Assembly: GCF_006716265.1 (NCBI RefSeq)
Contig: NZ_VFOS01000001.1
Location: forward strand, 806,001-870,000
Direction of reading: 5' to 3'
DNA length: 64,000 nt
Origin: Rarobacter faecitabidus
Lineage (GTDB): Bacteria > Actinomycetota > Actinomycetes > Actinomycetales > Cellulomonadaceae
The position numbers and the translations under genes were made by a program. The notes beneath the pieces were generated by a model, which saw nothing but the letters and a program-made list of their open reading frames with translations, was not told where the DNA came from and ran no database searches. Positions 25,569 to 35,003 of this stretch are shown piece by piece. The first letter of the stretch is position 1, and each line of letters opens with the position of its first letter.

Positions 25569-26828
25569 CTACGAGCGCTCTGGGTCAGGACCATCCGATT
25601 TCGCGGACTGCTTGAGCGGCTTGACTGCCGGAGAGAGAACGAGCGTCGCGCCGATCGCGAGCACGACGGCGAGCAGCATGTGCCGCGGCCCGACCGCCTG
25701 GGCGAGCGCGCCGAAGGCTGGCGGCGCCGCAATCTCGGCCGCCGAACCGCACGAACTGGCGACTGCGAGCCGGGATGCGGCGCCCGCGGGATCGTCCGCC
25801 GCCGCGGCGATCGCGAGTGGACCGCTCAGCGCCGCGCCGATTCCCCACAGCACGATGCCGGTCCACATCGCGGGTCCGAGGGGAGAGAGCACGAATAGGC
25901 TCAGCCCTGTTGCGCCGATGACGCCGGTGACGATGACCGTTCGCGGCCGGCCCAGACTGCCGATGACGACAGGACCGAGGAACCTGCCAATGGTCATGGC
26001 GGCGGTGAAGACGCTCAGCGCCAGCGCCCCGGTTGCCTCGCTCGCGCTGAACCCGCTCACGATCGCGATGGCCAGCCAGGCGTTCGCAGTGCCCTCGGAC
26101 AGGGAACCGAAGAAGACGAGGGCACCGATCTTGATGGTGCGAGGTTCCCGCCACGCTCGCAGCGACGTGCGGAGCATGGCGAGCGGACCCCCCGCTCCCC
26201 GCTGTGCGCCACCGGCGGCTCCGCTAGCCGCTTTGTCGAACATCGCTGGGGCGAGTAAGAACATCACGATGCCGGCGGCTAAGCCGACCGAGGCGACTTG
26301 CGCGGCCGCCGCCACCTCCAGGCGCGCCGACAGGGAGCCGATGCCGGCTCCGAGGACTGCCCCAATGGAGTACAGCGCGTGGAATTGGGAGAGGTTCTCG
26401 CGTCCTACTCGTCGGCCTATGTCCGAGGCGGCGAGGTTCATGGGGACGTTCGTCGAGGCTCCCGCGAATCCGCAGGCTGCGAGTGCAAGCAGGAGCAGTA
26501 CGCCATTGGTCGTCAGCAACGCCGCGCAGAGTAGCAGCATGGCGAGGATGTAGACGACCGCGGCCGCGCGTGCGGATCGCGGCCCGCCTAGCCGTGCGAC
26601 GACGCCACCTACGATGAACAGTGCGATTAGTCCGCCCAGCGAGATGACGAGCAGATACGCGCCGAACTGCGAGTCGCTCAGCTCGAATTCCCGCTTGATC
26701 GCGGGCAGTCGCGACAGCCAGGATGCACTGGAGACACCGAAGACGGTGAACTGTGCGAACGCCGCGACGCTGATGCGCGCGGAACTGGGGGTAGGGAGTG
26801 CGCTGTGGGCGCGTTGAACAGGATGCAA
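25569..26828 (-). CDS. MFS transporter
   Basis: 419 residues with about 12 hydrophobic segments, built on the same plan as the MFS gene at 1.7-2.9 kb (ASWLSRLPAIKREFELSDSQF, then GGVVARLGGPRSARAA, and NLAASDIGRRVGRENLSQFH in the middle). The YbjJ-like group is the best guess; the substrate is unknown. The only early start codon in frame is TTG 26828, because no ATG or GTG occurs before the first helix. No regulator is adjacent. It is convergent with glnE. Confidence 0.85.
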   Translation of the reverse strand: MHPVQRAHSALPTPSSARISVAAFAQFTVFGVSSASWLSRLPAIKREFELSDSQFGAYLLVISLGGLIALFIVGGVVARLGGPRSARAAAVVYILAMLLLCAALLTTNGVLLLLALAACGFAGASTNVPMNLAASDIGRRVGRENLSQFHALYSIGAVLGAGIGSLSARLEVAAAAQVASVGLAAGIVMFLLAPAMFDKAASGAAGGAQRGAGGPLAMLRTSLRAWREPRTIKIGALVFFGSLSEGTANAWLAIAIVSGFSASEATGALALSVFTAAMTIGRFLGPVVIGSLGRPRTVIVTGVIGATGLSLFVLSPLGPAMWTGIVLWGIGAALSGPLAIAAAADDPAGAASRLAVASSCGSAAEIAAPPAFGALAQAVGPRHMLLAVVLAIGATLVLSPAVKPLKQSAKSDGPDPERS

Positions 26829-27084
26829 GGGCGTGTTCCGTGGGGTAGTTCTGGTGCGATCGTCCCTCGATCTAAACCGATTTGAATTGCACTACCTCGG
26901 ACACTATCACCGCGTGGTGGGACACGGTTCCGGCCGGTGCGGGAATGCCGTGCATCCTCTGCGTCGTCGCGGCTTGTGCACTGTGGTTGCCCGAGTTTCG
27001 CCGCCGGTGCGACGCCGCAGTTTTGTGGCGCGCCACGCGCTGGCGGCTCTTCGTCGGGCGATCCCTTCATGGGTAAGATCGCGT

Positions 27085-28029
27085 ATGCGATCAAACTGCG
27101 CCCTATATATCGATGTCGGTTACCTGTTGGCGTCCGCCGCCGTGCGCGTGACGGGAACGTCCCTGCGCGCGGGCATTCAGGTGGAGTTCCCGAAGCTGAT
27201 AGACGATCTGGTTCGGCAGGCCGAGGAACTGTCGGGATTGCCTGTGCTTCGCGTGCACTGGTACGACGCCGCGAAGAACGCCGTCCCGGATTGGGGGCAG
27301 GGGCTGATCGGTGAACTTCCCAAGGTGAAACTGCGACTCGGGCGCATCGGATTGGACGGCCAGCAAAAGGGCGTCGATCTGCGTATCGGCCTGGATTTGG
27401 TCACCCACGCGCGCAACCATGTCGCTGATATCTTCTACGTCGTCTCGGGCGACGACGACCTCACCGAGGCCGTGGAGGAGGCGCAGGTCCAGGGCGTGCA
27501 GGTCGTGATACTCGCCGTGCCGAATGCGAGCGGCGTTCCCCATGCGGTCAGTCGGCACCTGCTACGTGCGGCGGACCAATTGGAGGTCGTGGACGAGACC
27601 GCCATAGATCGGAACGTCTCGCGTAAGGCGGTCACGCCACGCCCGGTGGACAAGCCGGGGCCCAAGAGTGCCGTCCCCTCACCCGCTGAGATCGCGGCGC
27701 GGGTTCAGCAGGTGGCGCCGCCGCCCACATCCGTGCTCGCCTACAGTTCCTCGACCGGATCGAAGTCCGTGCCGTCGAGCGCGTATATCGAGGTGGAGGG
27801 CGCCAGCGATCAGATCGACGCCGTCGCCAAAAAGGTCGCCGATTCTGTTCGGCGAAGTGCCACCGATTCCGACCTTCGTGACATCATCGCCGGCCGCCCG
27901 GCCATCCCGTCCGATGTCGACCGTGCGCTACTGCTCGACCTGAGCGACACCCTCGAGGTTTACGATCTGGAGGATCCGCTCCGATTCAAGCTTCGAGAGC
28001 GGTTCTGGGCCTACCTGGCGGACGGCTAA
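27085..28029 (+). CDS. NYN (PIN-like) domain protein
   Basis: 314 residues. The N-terminal NYN nuclease-like fold has acidic residues in LYIDVGYLLA (Asp 9), HWYDAAKN, KGVDLRIGLDL and the VVSGDDDLTEAVEEA block near residue 115. A Pro/Ser-rich linker (about 180-240) and a C-terminal domain with repeated DxxxLL motifs follow (DVDRALLLDLSDTLEVYDLE). NYN proteins are mostly RNases; activity here is inferred. ATG 27085 comes five bases after TAAGAT. It is a single-gene unit ended by the hairpin at 28061. Confidence 0.85.
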   Translation: MRSNCALYIDVGYLLASAAVRVTGTSLRAGIQVEFPKLIDDLVRQAEELSGLPVLRVHWYDAAKNAVPDWGQGLIGELPKVKLRLGRIGLDGQQKGVDLRIGLDLVTHARNHVADIFYVVSGDDDLTEAVEEAQVQGVQVVILAVPNASGVPHAVSRHLLRAADQLEVVDETAIDRNVSRKAVTPRPVDKPGPKSAVPSPAEIAARVQQVAPPPTSVLAYSSSTGSKSVPSSAYIEVEGASDQIDAVAKKVADSVRRSATDSDLRDIIAGRPAIPSDVDRALLLDLSDTLEVYDLEDPLRFKLRERFWAYLADG

Positions 28030-28060
28030 GGACGAGCGCTTCGCGGCGTTCCGCCGAAAG

Positions 28061-28104
28061 AGCAGGGCGTGGAACCGGCCTCGTGGCCGGTCCCACGCCC
28101 TGCT
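28061..28104 (+). terminator. Rho-independent terminator of the NYN gene
   Basis: AGCAGGGCGTGG pairs exactly with CCACGCCCTGCT, with an inner ACCGGCC/GGCCGGT stem, followed by TCTTTCTC. It is 30 bases after the stop codon. Confidence 0.85.
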
Positions 28105-28253
28105 TCTTTCTCGATCCCGGCTAATCGCCCAACACGTTGAAGCTGGAGACGTGGGGAAGTTGATCCAGTAGCGCCGTGCGCGTGCGGGAGCGGGGGCGTC
28201 TCCGAAAGAATACGCGCGCCGCCAATTGGAAATTCTGTTTCGCACAATGACAA

Positions 28254-28292
28254 ACCGGCCCCCGCTCCGTGTTTCCACGGGCGGGGGCCGGT
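28254..28292 (-). terminator. Rho-independent terminator of glnA1
   Basis: ACCGGCCCCCGC and GCGGGGGCCGGT form a 12-bp stem. On the minus strand it is 20 bases after the glnA1 stop and is followed by TTTGTC. The 150 bases between it and the NYN terminator hold no gene that I recognise. Confidence 0.8.
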
Positions 28293-28311
28293 CCACTATG
28301 CGACGTAAGGC

Positions 28312-29736
28312 TTACACGTCGTAGTAGAGCTCGAACTCGTGCGGGTGCGGACGCAGACGCAGCGCGTCGATCTCCTTTTCGCGCTTGATGTCGATCCAGG
28401 TCTGGATCAGGTCCTCGGTGAACACGCCACCCTCGGTGAGGAACTCGTGGTCCTTCTCGAGGTTGTTGATGACGGCCTCGAGCGAGCCCGGAACCTGAGC
28501 GATCTGTGCGTGCTCCTCGGGGGGAAGCTCGTACAGGTCCTTGTCGATCGGGTCGGCCGGCTCGATGCGGTTCTTGATTCCGTCGAGGCCTGCGAGCAGC
28601 TGAGCCGCGAACGCGAGGTACGGGTTGGCCGACGGGTCCGGAACGCGGAACTCGACGCGCTTGGCCTTGGCCGAGGTACCGGTCACGGGGATGCGGATGC
28701 AGGCGGAGCGGTTGCGTGCCGAGTAAACGAGGTTCACCGGAGCCTCGTAGCCCGGAACCAGGCGGTGGTACGAGTTCACCGACGGGTTCGTGAAGGCCAG
28801 CAGCGAGGGCGCGTGCTTAAGCAGGCCACCGATGTACCAGCGGGCGAGGTCGGACAAGCCGCCGTAGCCGGACTCGTCGTAGAACAGGGGCTCGCCGTTC
28901 TTCCACAGCGACTGGTGGGTGTGCATACCCGAACCGTTGTCACCGAAGATCGGCTTCGGCATGAACGTGGCCGACTTGCCGTGCTCCCAAGCGACGTTCT
29001 TGATGACGTACTTGAACTTCTGCAGGTCGTCACCGGCCGCCGTCAGGGTGTTGAAGCGGTAGTTGATCTCCTGCTGACCGGCGGTGCCGACCTCGTGGTG
29101 CGCGCGCTCAAGGGTGAGGCCCACGTCCTGGAGGGAGGCGACCATGTCGTCGCGGATGTCCGCGAAGTGGTCGGTGGGGGAGACCGGGAAGTAGCCACCC
29201 TTGAAGCGAGGCTTGTAACCGAGGTTTCCGCCCGGCTCCTCAGCGCCCGTGTTCCAAGCACCTTCGACGGAGTCGATCGAGTAGAACGACTCGTGAGCCG
29301 ACGTCGAGAAGCGAACGTCGTCGAACAGGTAGAACTCAGCCTCGGGAGCGAAGAAGGCGGTGTCGGCGATGCCGGTCGACTTCAGGTACGCCTCAGCCTT
29401 AAGGGCTACGTTGCGGGGGTCACGCGAGTAGGGCTCATCCGTGAACGGGTCAACGATCGAGAAGTTGACGATCAGCGTCTTGTGGCGACGGAACGGATCG
29501 ACGTAGGCGGTCGTGACGTCCGGGATCAGCTTCATGTCGGACTCGTTGATCGCCTGGAAACCGCGGATGGATGAACCATCGAACGCGAGACCAGCTGTGA
29601 ACGCCATGTCGGCGAATTCCTCAGCCGGGACGTTGAAGTGCTGTTGAATGCCGGGCAGGTCGGTGAAACGGACGTCTACGAACTCGACGCCCTGTTCCCG
29701 CGTAAAGGCGATGGCCTCTTCCGCAGTCTTGAACAT
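28312..29736 (-). CDS. glnA: Glutamine synthetase type I (main enzyme, GlnA1)
   Basis: 474 residues, the standard dodecameric GSI length. Motifs: [51 protein letters not shown], the ATP-site [40 protein letters not shown], and [14 protein letters not shown] with the tyrosine expected to be adenylylated by GlnE. It condenses glutamate and ammonia. AAGGAG lies before ATG 29736. A TTGACA -35 about 50 bases upstream gives it a leadered transcript, unlike many neighbours. Confidence 0.97.
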   Translation of the reverse strand: MFKTAEEAIAFTREQGVEFVDVRFTDLPGIQQHFNVPAEEFADMAFTAGLAFDGSSIRGFQAINESDMKLIPDVTTAYVDPFRRHKTLIVNFSIVDPFTDEPYSRDPRNVALKAEAYLKSTGIADTAFFAPEAEFYLFDDVRFSTSAHESFYSIDSVEGAWNTGAEEPGGNLGYKPRFKGGYFPVSPTDHFADIRDDMVASLQDVGLTLERAHHEVGTAGQQEINYRFNTLTAAGDDLQKFKYVIKNVAWEHGKSATFMPKPIFGDNGSGMHTHQSLWKNGEPLFYDESGYGGLSDLARWYIGGLLKHAPSLLAFTNPSVNSYHRLVPGYEAPVNLVYSARNRSACIRIPVTGTSAKAKRVEFRVPDPSANPYLAFAAQLLAGLDGIKNRIEPADPIDKDLYELPPEEHAQIAQVPGSLEAVINNLEKDHEFLTEGGVFTEDLIQTWIDIKREKEIDALRLRPHPHEFELYYDV

Positions 29737-29759
29737 CCGTGTACTCCTTGGGTTGAGGA

Positions 29760-29788
29760 ATAGGGGTAGGTTGTGCGAACAGTGTCAA
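29760..29788 (-). promoter_or_regulatory. Promoter of glnA1
   Basis: On the minus strand TTGACA (29788-29783) is followed after 17 bases by CCCTAT. The leader is roughly 20-25 bases and includes AAGGAG. No separate nitrogen-regulator (GlnR/AmtR) site is obvious to me. Confidence 0.45.
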
Positions 29789-29902
29789 ACGTAGTTGCCG
29801 CTAGTTTCGCCCGCGTGCACCGAATGTTTCCGGCATGTTACGGACGCCGCCTGGATGTTGCGTCTAAGTGTCCCCGGAGTCGAGGCGGCTAGTGTTGTAG
29901 CC

Positions 29903-30376
29903 GTGAAACGTAAGGATCTTCAGGGCTGGCTCTATGGCGCTCCAGAATCGGGGCAGGAACACCGGGAAGCGGTGAATTCGTTGAACCTGCCCGCGGCTGG
30001 GCCGGGTTCCCGCGCGCGGCTCGGCCGTCGCGTGATCGCACTCTTCATCGACTGGTGGGCATCGTGGCTCATCGCCTATCTGATCTTCGGCGATTCCCCC
30101 TTCGGCGCACTCGGAGTGTTCGCGGTGGAGAACCTCGTCCTCACCGCGACCGTCGGCGCGACGTTCGGCCAGCGACTGTGCTCCATGACCCTGGTGCGGC
30201 TGGTGGACCTTGGTGCCGCCTCCGCGGGCACCCCGCGTCGCCCGGGGATCGGATTCGTTCCCGCGCTCGTGCGGACCGTGCTGCTCTGCCTCGTGATACC
30301 CGCGGTCGTCTGGGATGCCGATGGGCGCGGCCTGCACGATAAGGCGGCAGGCACCGTGCTGCTGCGCCGCCGCTGA
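29903..30376 (+). CDS. RDD family membrane protein
   Basis: 157 residues. After a soluble N-terminal part it shows the RDD signature SRARLGRRVIALFIDWWASW, then two hydrophobic segments with GATFGQRLCSMTLVRL and the closing DADGRGLHDKAAGTVLL. RDD proteins are small membrane proteins of unclear function. GTG 29903 follows TAGTGT by seven bases. It is divergent from glnA1; in related genomes an RDD gene beside glnA is common. Confidence 0.85.
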   Translation: MKRKDLQGWLYGAPESGQEHREAVNSLNLPAAGPGSRARLGRRVIALFIDWWASWLIAYLIFGDSPFGALGVFAVENLVLTATVGATFGQRLCSMTLVRLVDLGAASAGTPRRPGIGFVPALVRTVLLCLVIPAVVWDADGRGLHDKAAGTVLLRRR

Positions 30377-30421
30377 GCGCCGCAACGGACAGTCCAGTCA
30401 GCGCACCGCGGAGGAACGATA

Positions 30422-30462
30422 GACGAAGGCGGCATTCCCATTAAGGGGACGCCGCCTTCGTC
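30422..30462. terminator. Bidirectional terminator between RDD and DUF4191 genes
   Basis: GACGAAGGCGGC pairs exactly with GCCGCCTTCGTC across a 17-base loop, in the 100-bp convergent gap. Confidence 0.8.
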
Positions 30463-30476
30463 CATTCGAATGCCGT

Positions 30477-31169
30477 TCAGCGCATGTCGCGCCGACTGAT
30501 CCGTGCTCGCATGGGGTCAACACCCTTGGGCACGGGAAGTTTTGCCCCGCCGAGCGCCGAGAGGCGCCGCTCGACCTCGGCGGCCTCATTGCGCGTGAGC
30601 TTCGGCTTGAGCTTGCGAACGGTGTTCGCGAGCTTCGCAATCGGGACCTGGCCGTCGCGGTTTCCCACCTCGATAACGGTAATGGGCACGTCCTTGGCGG
30701 CGCGGCTGAGTCGCCGCTTTTCCTCGGCCACGAGTTTCTGGATACGGCCGGACCTAGCCTCGCCGATCAGCACGATGCCGGGACGACCCACACCGCGGAA
30801 GAGTAGGTCCTGCGTCTTCGGGTCGACGGCCACGGGCTCCTCGCCGAAGTACCAGCCGCGCTTGAGCGGCTGCAGCACCGCGCGGGACGCGCCGATCTGG
30901 TCTTCGATCTCCGCATACTGCGCCTTGGAGAAGCGGCGCGTGAGCAGCAGCAGCGCCAGGATCAGCGAGATGGGGAACGCCAGGAACCCCCAGAACCAGG
31001 GGTTGTGTAGCAGGAAGCCGACGCCGACGCCGATGCCCGTCACGGCCACGACGGTGACTGGCACCAGCCACCCTACGACCTTGTCGCGGGACTTGGTGAA
31101 GGTGTACGCCTGCCACAGCAGTTTGTACCAGGGCGTCTTCTTGGGAGTTGCTTCGCTGTTCTTGGCCAC
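30477..31169 (-). CDS. DUF4191 membrane protein
   Basis: 230 residues. A short basic N-terminus (KNSEATPKKTPWYKLLWQAY) is followed by two adjacent membrane helices (about 35-80) and a soluble C-terminal part with AVLQPLKRGWYFGEEPVAVD, GRPGIVLIGEARSGRIQKL and the basic tail RLSALGGAKLPVPKGVDPM. The family is conserved next to lipA in actinobacteria; its function is unknown. GTG 31169 follows TAAAGT by eight bases. Confidence 0.88.
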   Translation of the reverse strand: MAKNSEATPKKTPWYKLLWQAYTFTKSRDKVVGWLVPVTVVAVTGIGVGVGFLLHNPWFWGFLAFPISLILALLLLTRRFSKAQYAEIEDQIGASRAVLQPLKRGWYFGEEPVAVDPKTQDLLFRGVGRPGIVLIGEARSGRIQKLVAEEKRRLSRAAKDVPITVIEVGNRDGQVPIAKLANTVRKLKPKLTRNEAAEVERRLSALGGAKLPVPKGVDPMRARISRRDMR

Positions 31170-31180
31170 GTCGAATCACT

Positions 31181-32248
31181 TTAGTCGAGAAGCGCGGCCG
31201 CAGGAGAATCCACCAGCAGCGAGCGGGCTTCCTGGCGGGCCACGATGGGCTGCGCCAAGTGCGCGAGCTGCGGCGGGATCGCCTCGCCGCGCTTGGTCAT
31301 GGCCTGTCCCCAGAGTCGCCCGGCGCGGTAGGACGAGCGGACGAGCGGCCCCGACATCACGCCGAGGAACCCGAGGCGCTCCGCCTCGTCGGACAGTTCG
31401 ACGAACTCCTCGGGCTTCACCCAACGCTCGACCGGGTGGTGGCGGCTGGACGGACGCAGGTATTGCGTGATCGTGATCAGGTCGCAGCCCGCATTGTGCA
31501 GATCCGCCAGCGTTTCCTTGGCCTCCTCCAGGGTCTCGCCCATGCCGAGGATGATGTTCGACTTAGTGACAAGCCCCGCGGCGCGCGCCTGCGTGATCAC
31601 GTCGAGCGAACGCTCGTAGCGGAAGCCCGGACGAATGCGCTTGAAGATGCGGGGGACCGTCTCCAGGTTGTGCGCCAGCACCTCGGGGCGCGAGCTGAAT
31701 ACCTCGCGCAGCAGTTCCGGAATGGCGTTGAAGTCGGGAATCAGCAGTTCCACGCCGGTGCCGGGGTTCATGGCGTGGATCTGTCGGACCGTTTCGGCGT
31801 ACAGCCACGCACCCCCGTCGGCCAGGTCGTCGCGCGCGACGCCCGTCACGGTTGAGTACCGCAGCCCCAGTTCGACGACCGACTGCGCGACGCGGCGCGG
31901 CTCGTCCTTATCGAAGTCGGCGGGCTTGCCCGTGTCGATCTGGCAGAAGTCGCAGCGACGCGTGCACTGGGAGCCGCCGATGAGGAAGGTCGCCTCGCGG
32001 TCTTCCCAGCACTCGAAGATGTTGGGGCAGCCGGCCTCCTCGCACACGGTGTGCAGGTTGCCGGTGCGCACGAGCGATTTCATATCCGAGTATTCGGGGC
32101 CCATCGTGGCCTTCGTCTTGATCCACGACGGTTTGCGCTCGATGGGCACCTGCGCGTTGCGCACCTCGACGCGGAGCATCTTGCGACCGTTCGGGGCAAC
32201 GTCACCCGAGTCTTCACGCTGGGGGCCGGAGCCACATTGCGGAGCCAT
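31181..32248 (-). CDS. lipA: Lipoyl synthase
   Basis: 355 residues, radical SAM enzyme. It has both iron-sulfur sites: the auxiliary cluster motif in [13 protein letters not shown] (C-x4-C-x5-C) and the SAM cluster in [11 protein letters not shown] (C-x3-C-x2-C), plus the C-terminal RSSYRAG serine ligand. It inserts two sulfur atoms into octanoyl groups on lipoyl domains, such as those of SucB encoded 7 kb away. ATG 32248 is seven bases after TAGGCT. The 23-residue stretch before MLRVEVRN is unusual and could be extra. Confidence 0.96.
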   Translation of the reverse strand: MAPQCGSGPQREDSGDVAPNGRKMLRVEVRNAQVPIERKPSWIKTKATMGPEYSDMKSLVRTGNLHTVCEEAGCPNIFECWEDREATFLIGGSQCTRRCDFCQIDTGKPADFDKDEPRRVAQSVVELGLRYSTVTGVARDDLADGGAWLYAETVRQIHAMNPGTGVELLIPDFNAIPELLREVFSSRPEVLAHNLETVPRIFKRIRPGFRYERSLDVITQARAAGLVTKSNIILGMGETLEEAKETLADLHNAGCDLITITQYLRPSSRHHPVERWVKPEEFVELSDEAERLGFLGVMSGPLVRSSYRAGRLWGQAMTKRGEAIPPQLAHLAQPIVARQEARSLLVDSPAAALLD

Positions 32249-32290
32249 GCCGATTAGCCTACGCGACCTGGGAGATCAAAGCGGGACAAA

Positions 32291-32965
32291 TCAGGATGCG
32301 GACTGTGTGACATGGGTTACTCCCGGCTGGACGATGGGCGCGAGTTGGGTGGCCAGGTGCTTCTGGGCGAGCGGCAGGGCATCGGTCACGGTGAAGGGGC
32401 GCCGTAGTTCCCTCGTCAGCGTGGTCACGCCGGCGTCGTCTATGCCGCACGGCACGATGCGGCCGTAGTCAGCCAGGTTCGCGTCGCAGTTCAGAGCGAT
32501 GCCGTGCATCGTCGTGCCACGGGCAACGCGCACGCCGATGGCGCACACCTTGCGGTCGCGCATCAGCGGGTTCGCGGCGAACCACACGCCCGAGCGGTCT
32601 TCGACGCGGATCGTGTGTGCGCCGAGTTCGGAGCACAGGTCGATGACGGCCTGCTCCAGCGCGCGCACGTACTTGACCACATCGATCGGTTCCGCGAGCC
32701 GCACGATCGGGTAGGCGACGAGTTGGCCCGGCCCGTGCCAGGTGATCCGGCCGCCGCGATCGACGTCGATGACGCGAGCGCCGTCGGTGGGCCGATCCGA
32801 CCGGTTGGTCCGCTTGCCGGCGGTGAAGACGGCATCATGCTCGACGAACAGAACCGTATTGTCCCGACGCCCGGCGGCGACGTCGGCGTGCACGTCGCGC
32901 TGCAACTGCCAGATCTCCTCGTAGTCGCGCGTGCGGCTGCCGACGTCGAGCGAAACGAACTCCAT
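32291..32965 (-). CDS. lipB: Octanoyl-[ACP]:protein octanoyltransferase
   Basis: 224 residues, LipB family. Motifs: NTVLFVEHDAVFTAGKRTN, GGRITWHGPGQLVAYPIV, catalytic Lys in DRKVCAIGVRV and catalytic Cys in VPCGIDDAGVTTL. It moves octanoyl from ACP to lipoyl domains for LipA. ATG 32965 follows TAGCCT by seven bases. lipA starts 42 bases downstream from its own leaderless promoter, so the pair can be transcribed together or apart. Confidence 0.96.
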   Translation of the reverse strand: MEFVSLDVGSRTRDYEEIWQLQRDVHADVAAGRRDNTVLFVEHDAVFTAGKRTNRSDRPTDGARVIDVDRGGRITWHGPGQLVAYPIVRLAEPIDVVKYVRALEQAVIDLCSELGAHTIRVEDRSGVWFAANPLMRDRKVCAIGVRVARGTTMHGIALNCDANLADYGRIVPCGIDDAGVTTLTRELRRPFTVTDALPLAQKHLATQLAPIVQPGVTHVTQSAS

Positions 32966-32981
32966 GCCCTTCAGGCTAGGT

Positions 32982-33929
32982 CTAATCGCCCGCGATAGCG
33001 AAACCGCCGGCCCGCGTGTAGATCGCGAGCGCCAGGTCCTCGATCAGCTCGGTGGCATAGACGCGTTCGACCCAGTCCTGGCGAATGCCGGATTGTCCGT
33101 ACAGGGCGCCGGCCAGTTGGCCGTATACGGCACCGACGGTGTCGGCATCGTCCGCTAGGTTGACCACGAGCAGTATGCCGCTCTGGAAGTCGTCGGTCTG
33201 ATCGAGCGCCCACAGGGCCGCCTCGAGCGTGTCGACGACGTAGCCGGAGGACGAGATCTCCGCGCGCGATTTCGTGCGGTAGCTCCCCGCCAGCACGGCC
33301 GAGATGGCTGGCGATTCGATCCGATTGGCCAGCTGCTGCGCCGCCTGGAGCACGTCTTCCTTGTCCTTTGTGCCCGCGGCCGTCGCAATCAGGTACCCGA
33401 ACGCGAAGCAGGCGTCGACGCATTCGTGCGCGGGATGCGTGGTTCGCGACGAATCGGCCGACAGGCGTGCGGCCAGTTCCACATCCGTGGCGAACGCGAG
33501 CGGAATAGGGGCGAGCCGCATGAGGGAGCCGTTTCCCGCGCTCCGGTCGTCGACGTGGGAGCGGTACGGTTCTCCCGTGGCGAGGAACTCGTCCAGCCCG
33601 ACCGCGGTCTGATGCCCGATGTCGAAACAACGCCCCGTGGAGCTCATGAAGCCGTGATCGCGCCACTTGACGAAGCGGTCCAGTTGATCCACCGGGTCGT
33701 ACGCACCGGTCTCGGCAAGGCTCGAGGCGACACACAGCGCGAGCGAGGTGTCGTCGGTCCACTGACCGGGCTCCAACTGGAAGGGGCCGCCGCCGATCAG
33801 GTCGGTGACCTCCGGAACGGTGTCGCGGGACGAGAACTCGATCGTGGTCCCAAGGGCATCGCCGATGGCCAAACCGAGGAGGCTGCCCACCGTCGCGTCG
33901 CGGCGTGCCCGGGCGGACGGCGTTGTCAT
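32982..33929 (-). CDS. ADP-ribosylglycohydrolase (DraG-like)
   Basis: 315 residues. Motifs of the ARH/DraG fold: GSLLGLAIGDALGTTIEF, the Mg-binding QWTDDTSLALCVASS, SAGNGSLMRLAPIPLAF, and the second Mg site NLADDADTVGAVYGQLAGALYG. It removes ADP-ribose from proteins or nucleic acid, or splits related N-glycosides. No mono-ADP-ribosyltransferase (DraT or toxin) is next to it, so the substrate is open. ATG 33929 follows TAATAT by seven bases. Confidence 0.92.
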   Translation of the reverse strand: MTTPSARARRDATVGSLLGLAIGDALGTTIEFSSRDTVPEVTDLIGGGPFQLEPGQWTDDTSLALCVASSLAETGAYDPVDQLDRFVKWRDHGFMSSTGRCFDIGHQTAVGLDEFLATGEPYRSHVDDRSAGNGSLMRLAPIPLAFATDVELAARLSADSSRTTHPAHECVDACFAFGYLIATAAGTKDKEDVLQAAQQLANRIESPAISAVLAGSYRTKSRAEISSSGYVVDTLEAALWALDQTDDFQSGILLVVNLADDADTVGAVYGQLAGALYGQSGIRQDWVERVYATELIEDLALAIYTRAGGFAIAGD

Positions 33930-33981
33930 GGAGTGAATATTACCGGTGCCCGGCGCCCCTGCATGAGGAATCCGGCGAATT

Positions 33982-34878
33982 TCACTGGACGAGTTTCGCC
34001 GCGTCCTCGATCGTCGCGTCGCGGTAGGGCAGGCCGCGCTCGAGCAGCACGCCCGGATGCACGTTCTGGCTGGCCAGGAGCTCGCCCGCGAAGCCACCCA
34101 CCCCCAGTCGCAGGGCGAATTCAGGCACGCTCAACTTGGCCGGGCGGTGGAGTGCGGCTGCGTACGCCCGGACGAGTTCGCCGTTGCTCACCGGGTTCGG
34201 TGCGGTGAGGTTCACGGGACCATCGTGTGGGTCGTCGACGAGCGAGGCGAGCGCGCGGACCTCGTCGCGCAGCGTGATCCAGGACCACATCTGCTCCCCA
34301 GCGCCGAACGGGCCACCTGCGCCGAGTCGGATGAGCGGAAGCAACTTGGCGAGCGCGCCACCGTCGGGCGTGAGCACGAGTCCGGTACGCGCGAACGCGA
34401 CGGGCACGGCCTGCTCCCGCGCCGGGGCGGTGGCTGCCTCCCATCTGGTGACGAGTTCGGGAATGAACCCGTCACCCGCGGTGGAACCCTCGTCCAGGAT
34501 CTCGCCTGGCCGATCGCCGTAGTAGCCGATGGCCGAGCCCTGAACGAGCGTGCGGATGTGCCCGCCATCGGCGTTGTGCCGGGCGATCGCCGACGCGAGC
34601 GTGCGGGTTGGCCCGGTTCGCGACGTGAGTAGTTCCACCTTGCGGGCACGCGTCCAGCGGCGATCACCGATCCCCGCACCAGCGAGATTCACCACGGCAT
34701 CCACGTCCTGGAGCGCTTCCGTGGGCAGCCATGCGTGCGAGGGATCCCACTGGCGTTCGCTCACGAAGCCGCGTGGCGATCTGGTGAGGATGATCGCGCG
34801 GTCCCCGCGGCCACGCAGGTGATGGGCAAGCGCGGTTCCGATGAGGCCGGAGCCACCAGCGATCAGGACAGTCGTCAT
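33982..34878 (-). CDS. TIGR01777 family epimerase (SDR fold)
   Basis: 298 residues. It has the NAD(P) loop VLIAGGSGLIGTALAHHLRG, VVNLAGAGIGDRRWT, the SAIGYYGD active-site stretch with Tyr, WSWITLRDEV, and a C-terminal DUF1731 part (VPEFALRLGVGGFAGELLASQNVHP). The chemistry of the family (also called YfcH/SulA-like) is not settled. ATG 34878 follows TATTCT by seven bases. It is convergent with nothing; the glycerophosphotransferase gene lies upstream on the same strand, 125 bp away. Confidence 0.92.
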   Translation of the reverse strand: MTTVLIAGGSGLIGTALAHHLRGRGDRAIILTRSPRGFVSERQWDPSHAWLPTEALQDVDAVVNLAGAGIGDRRWTRARKVELLTSRTGPTRTLASAIARHNADGGHIRTLVQGSAIGYYGDRPGEILDEGSTAGDGFIPELVTRWEAATAPAREQAVPVAFARTGLVLTPDGGALAKLLPLIRLGAGGPFGAGEQMWSWITLRDEVRALASLVDDPHDGPVNLTAPNPVSNGELVRAYAAALHRPAKLSVPEFALRLGVGGFAGELLASQNVHPGVLLERGLPYRDATIEDAAKLVQ

Positions 34879-35003
34879 TCACAACAGAATAGGGGAGATC
34901 CAGGACGAATGAGTCCCGAACCTGAGAATGTGCGCTTGGGTTGGGGACCGGTGGACGAACCGAGCGGCTCGCCTCCGCCGACGGGCTTCGCCCTCCGCTA
35001 CGG

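Noticed and set aside
28105-28253. Possible gene remnant between two terminators
   Set aside because: Short frames exist, but none has a recognisable pattern. It is left as plain spacer.
28339-29574. Long open frame (411 codons) on the plus strand opposite glnA1
   Set aside because: Exact antisense of a certain gene; it is low in variety (Val, Arg, Gly, Leu) and arises from high GC at third codon positions.
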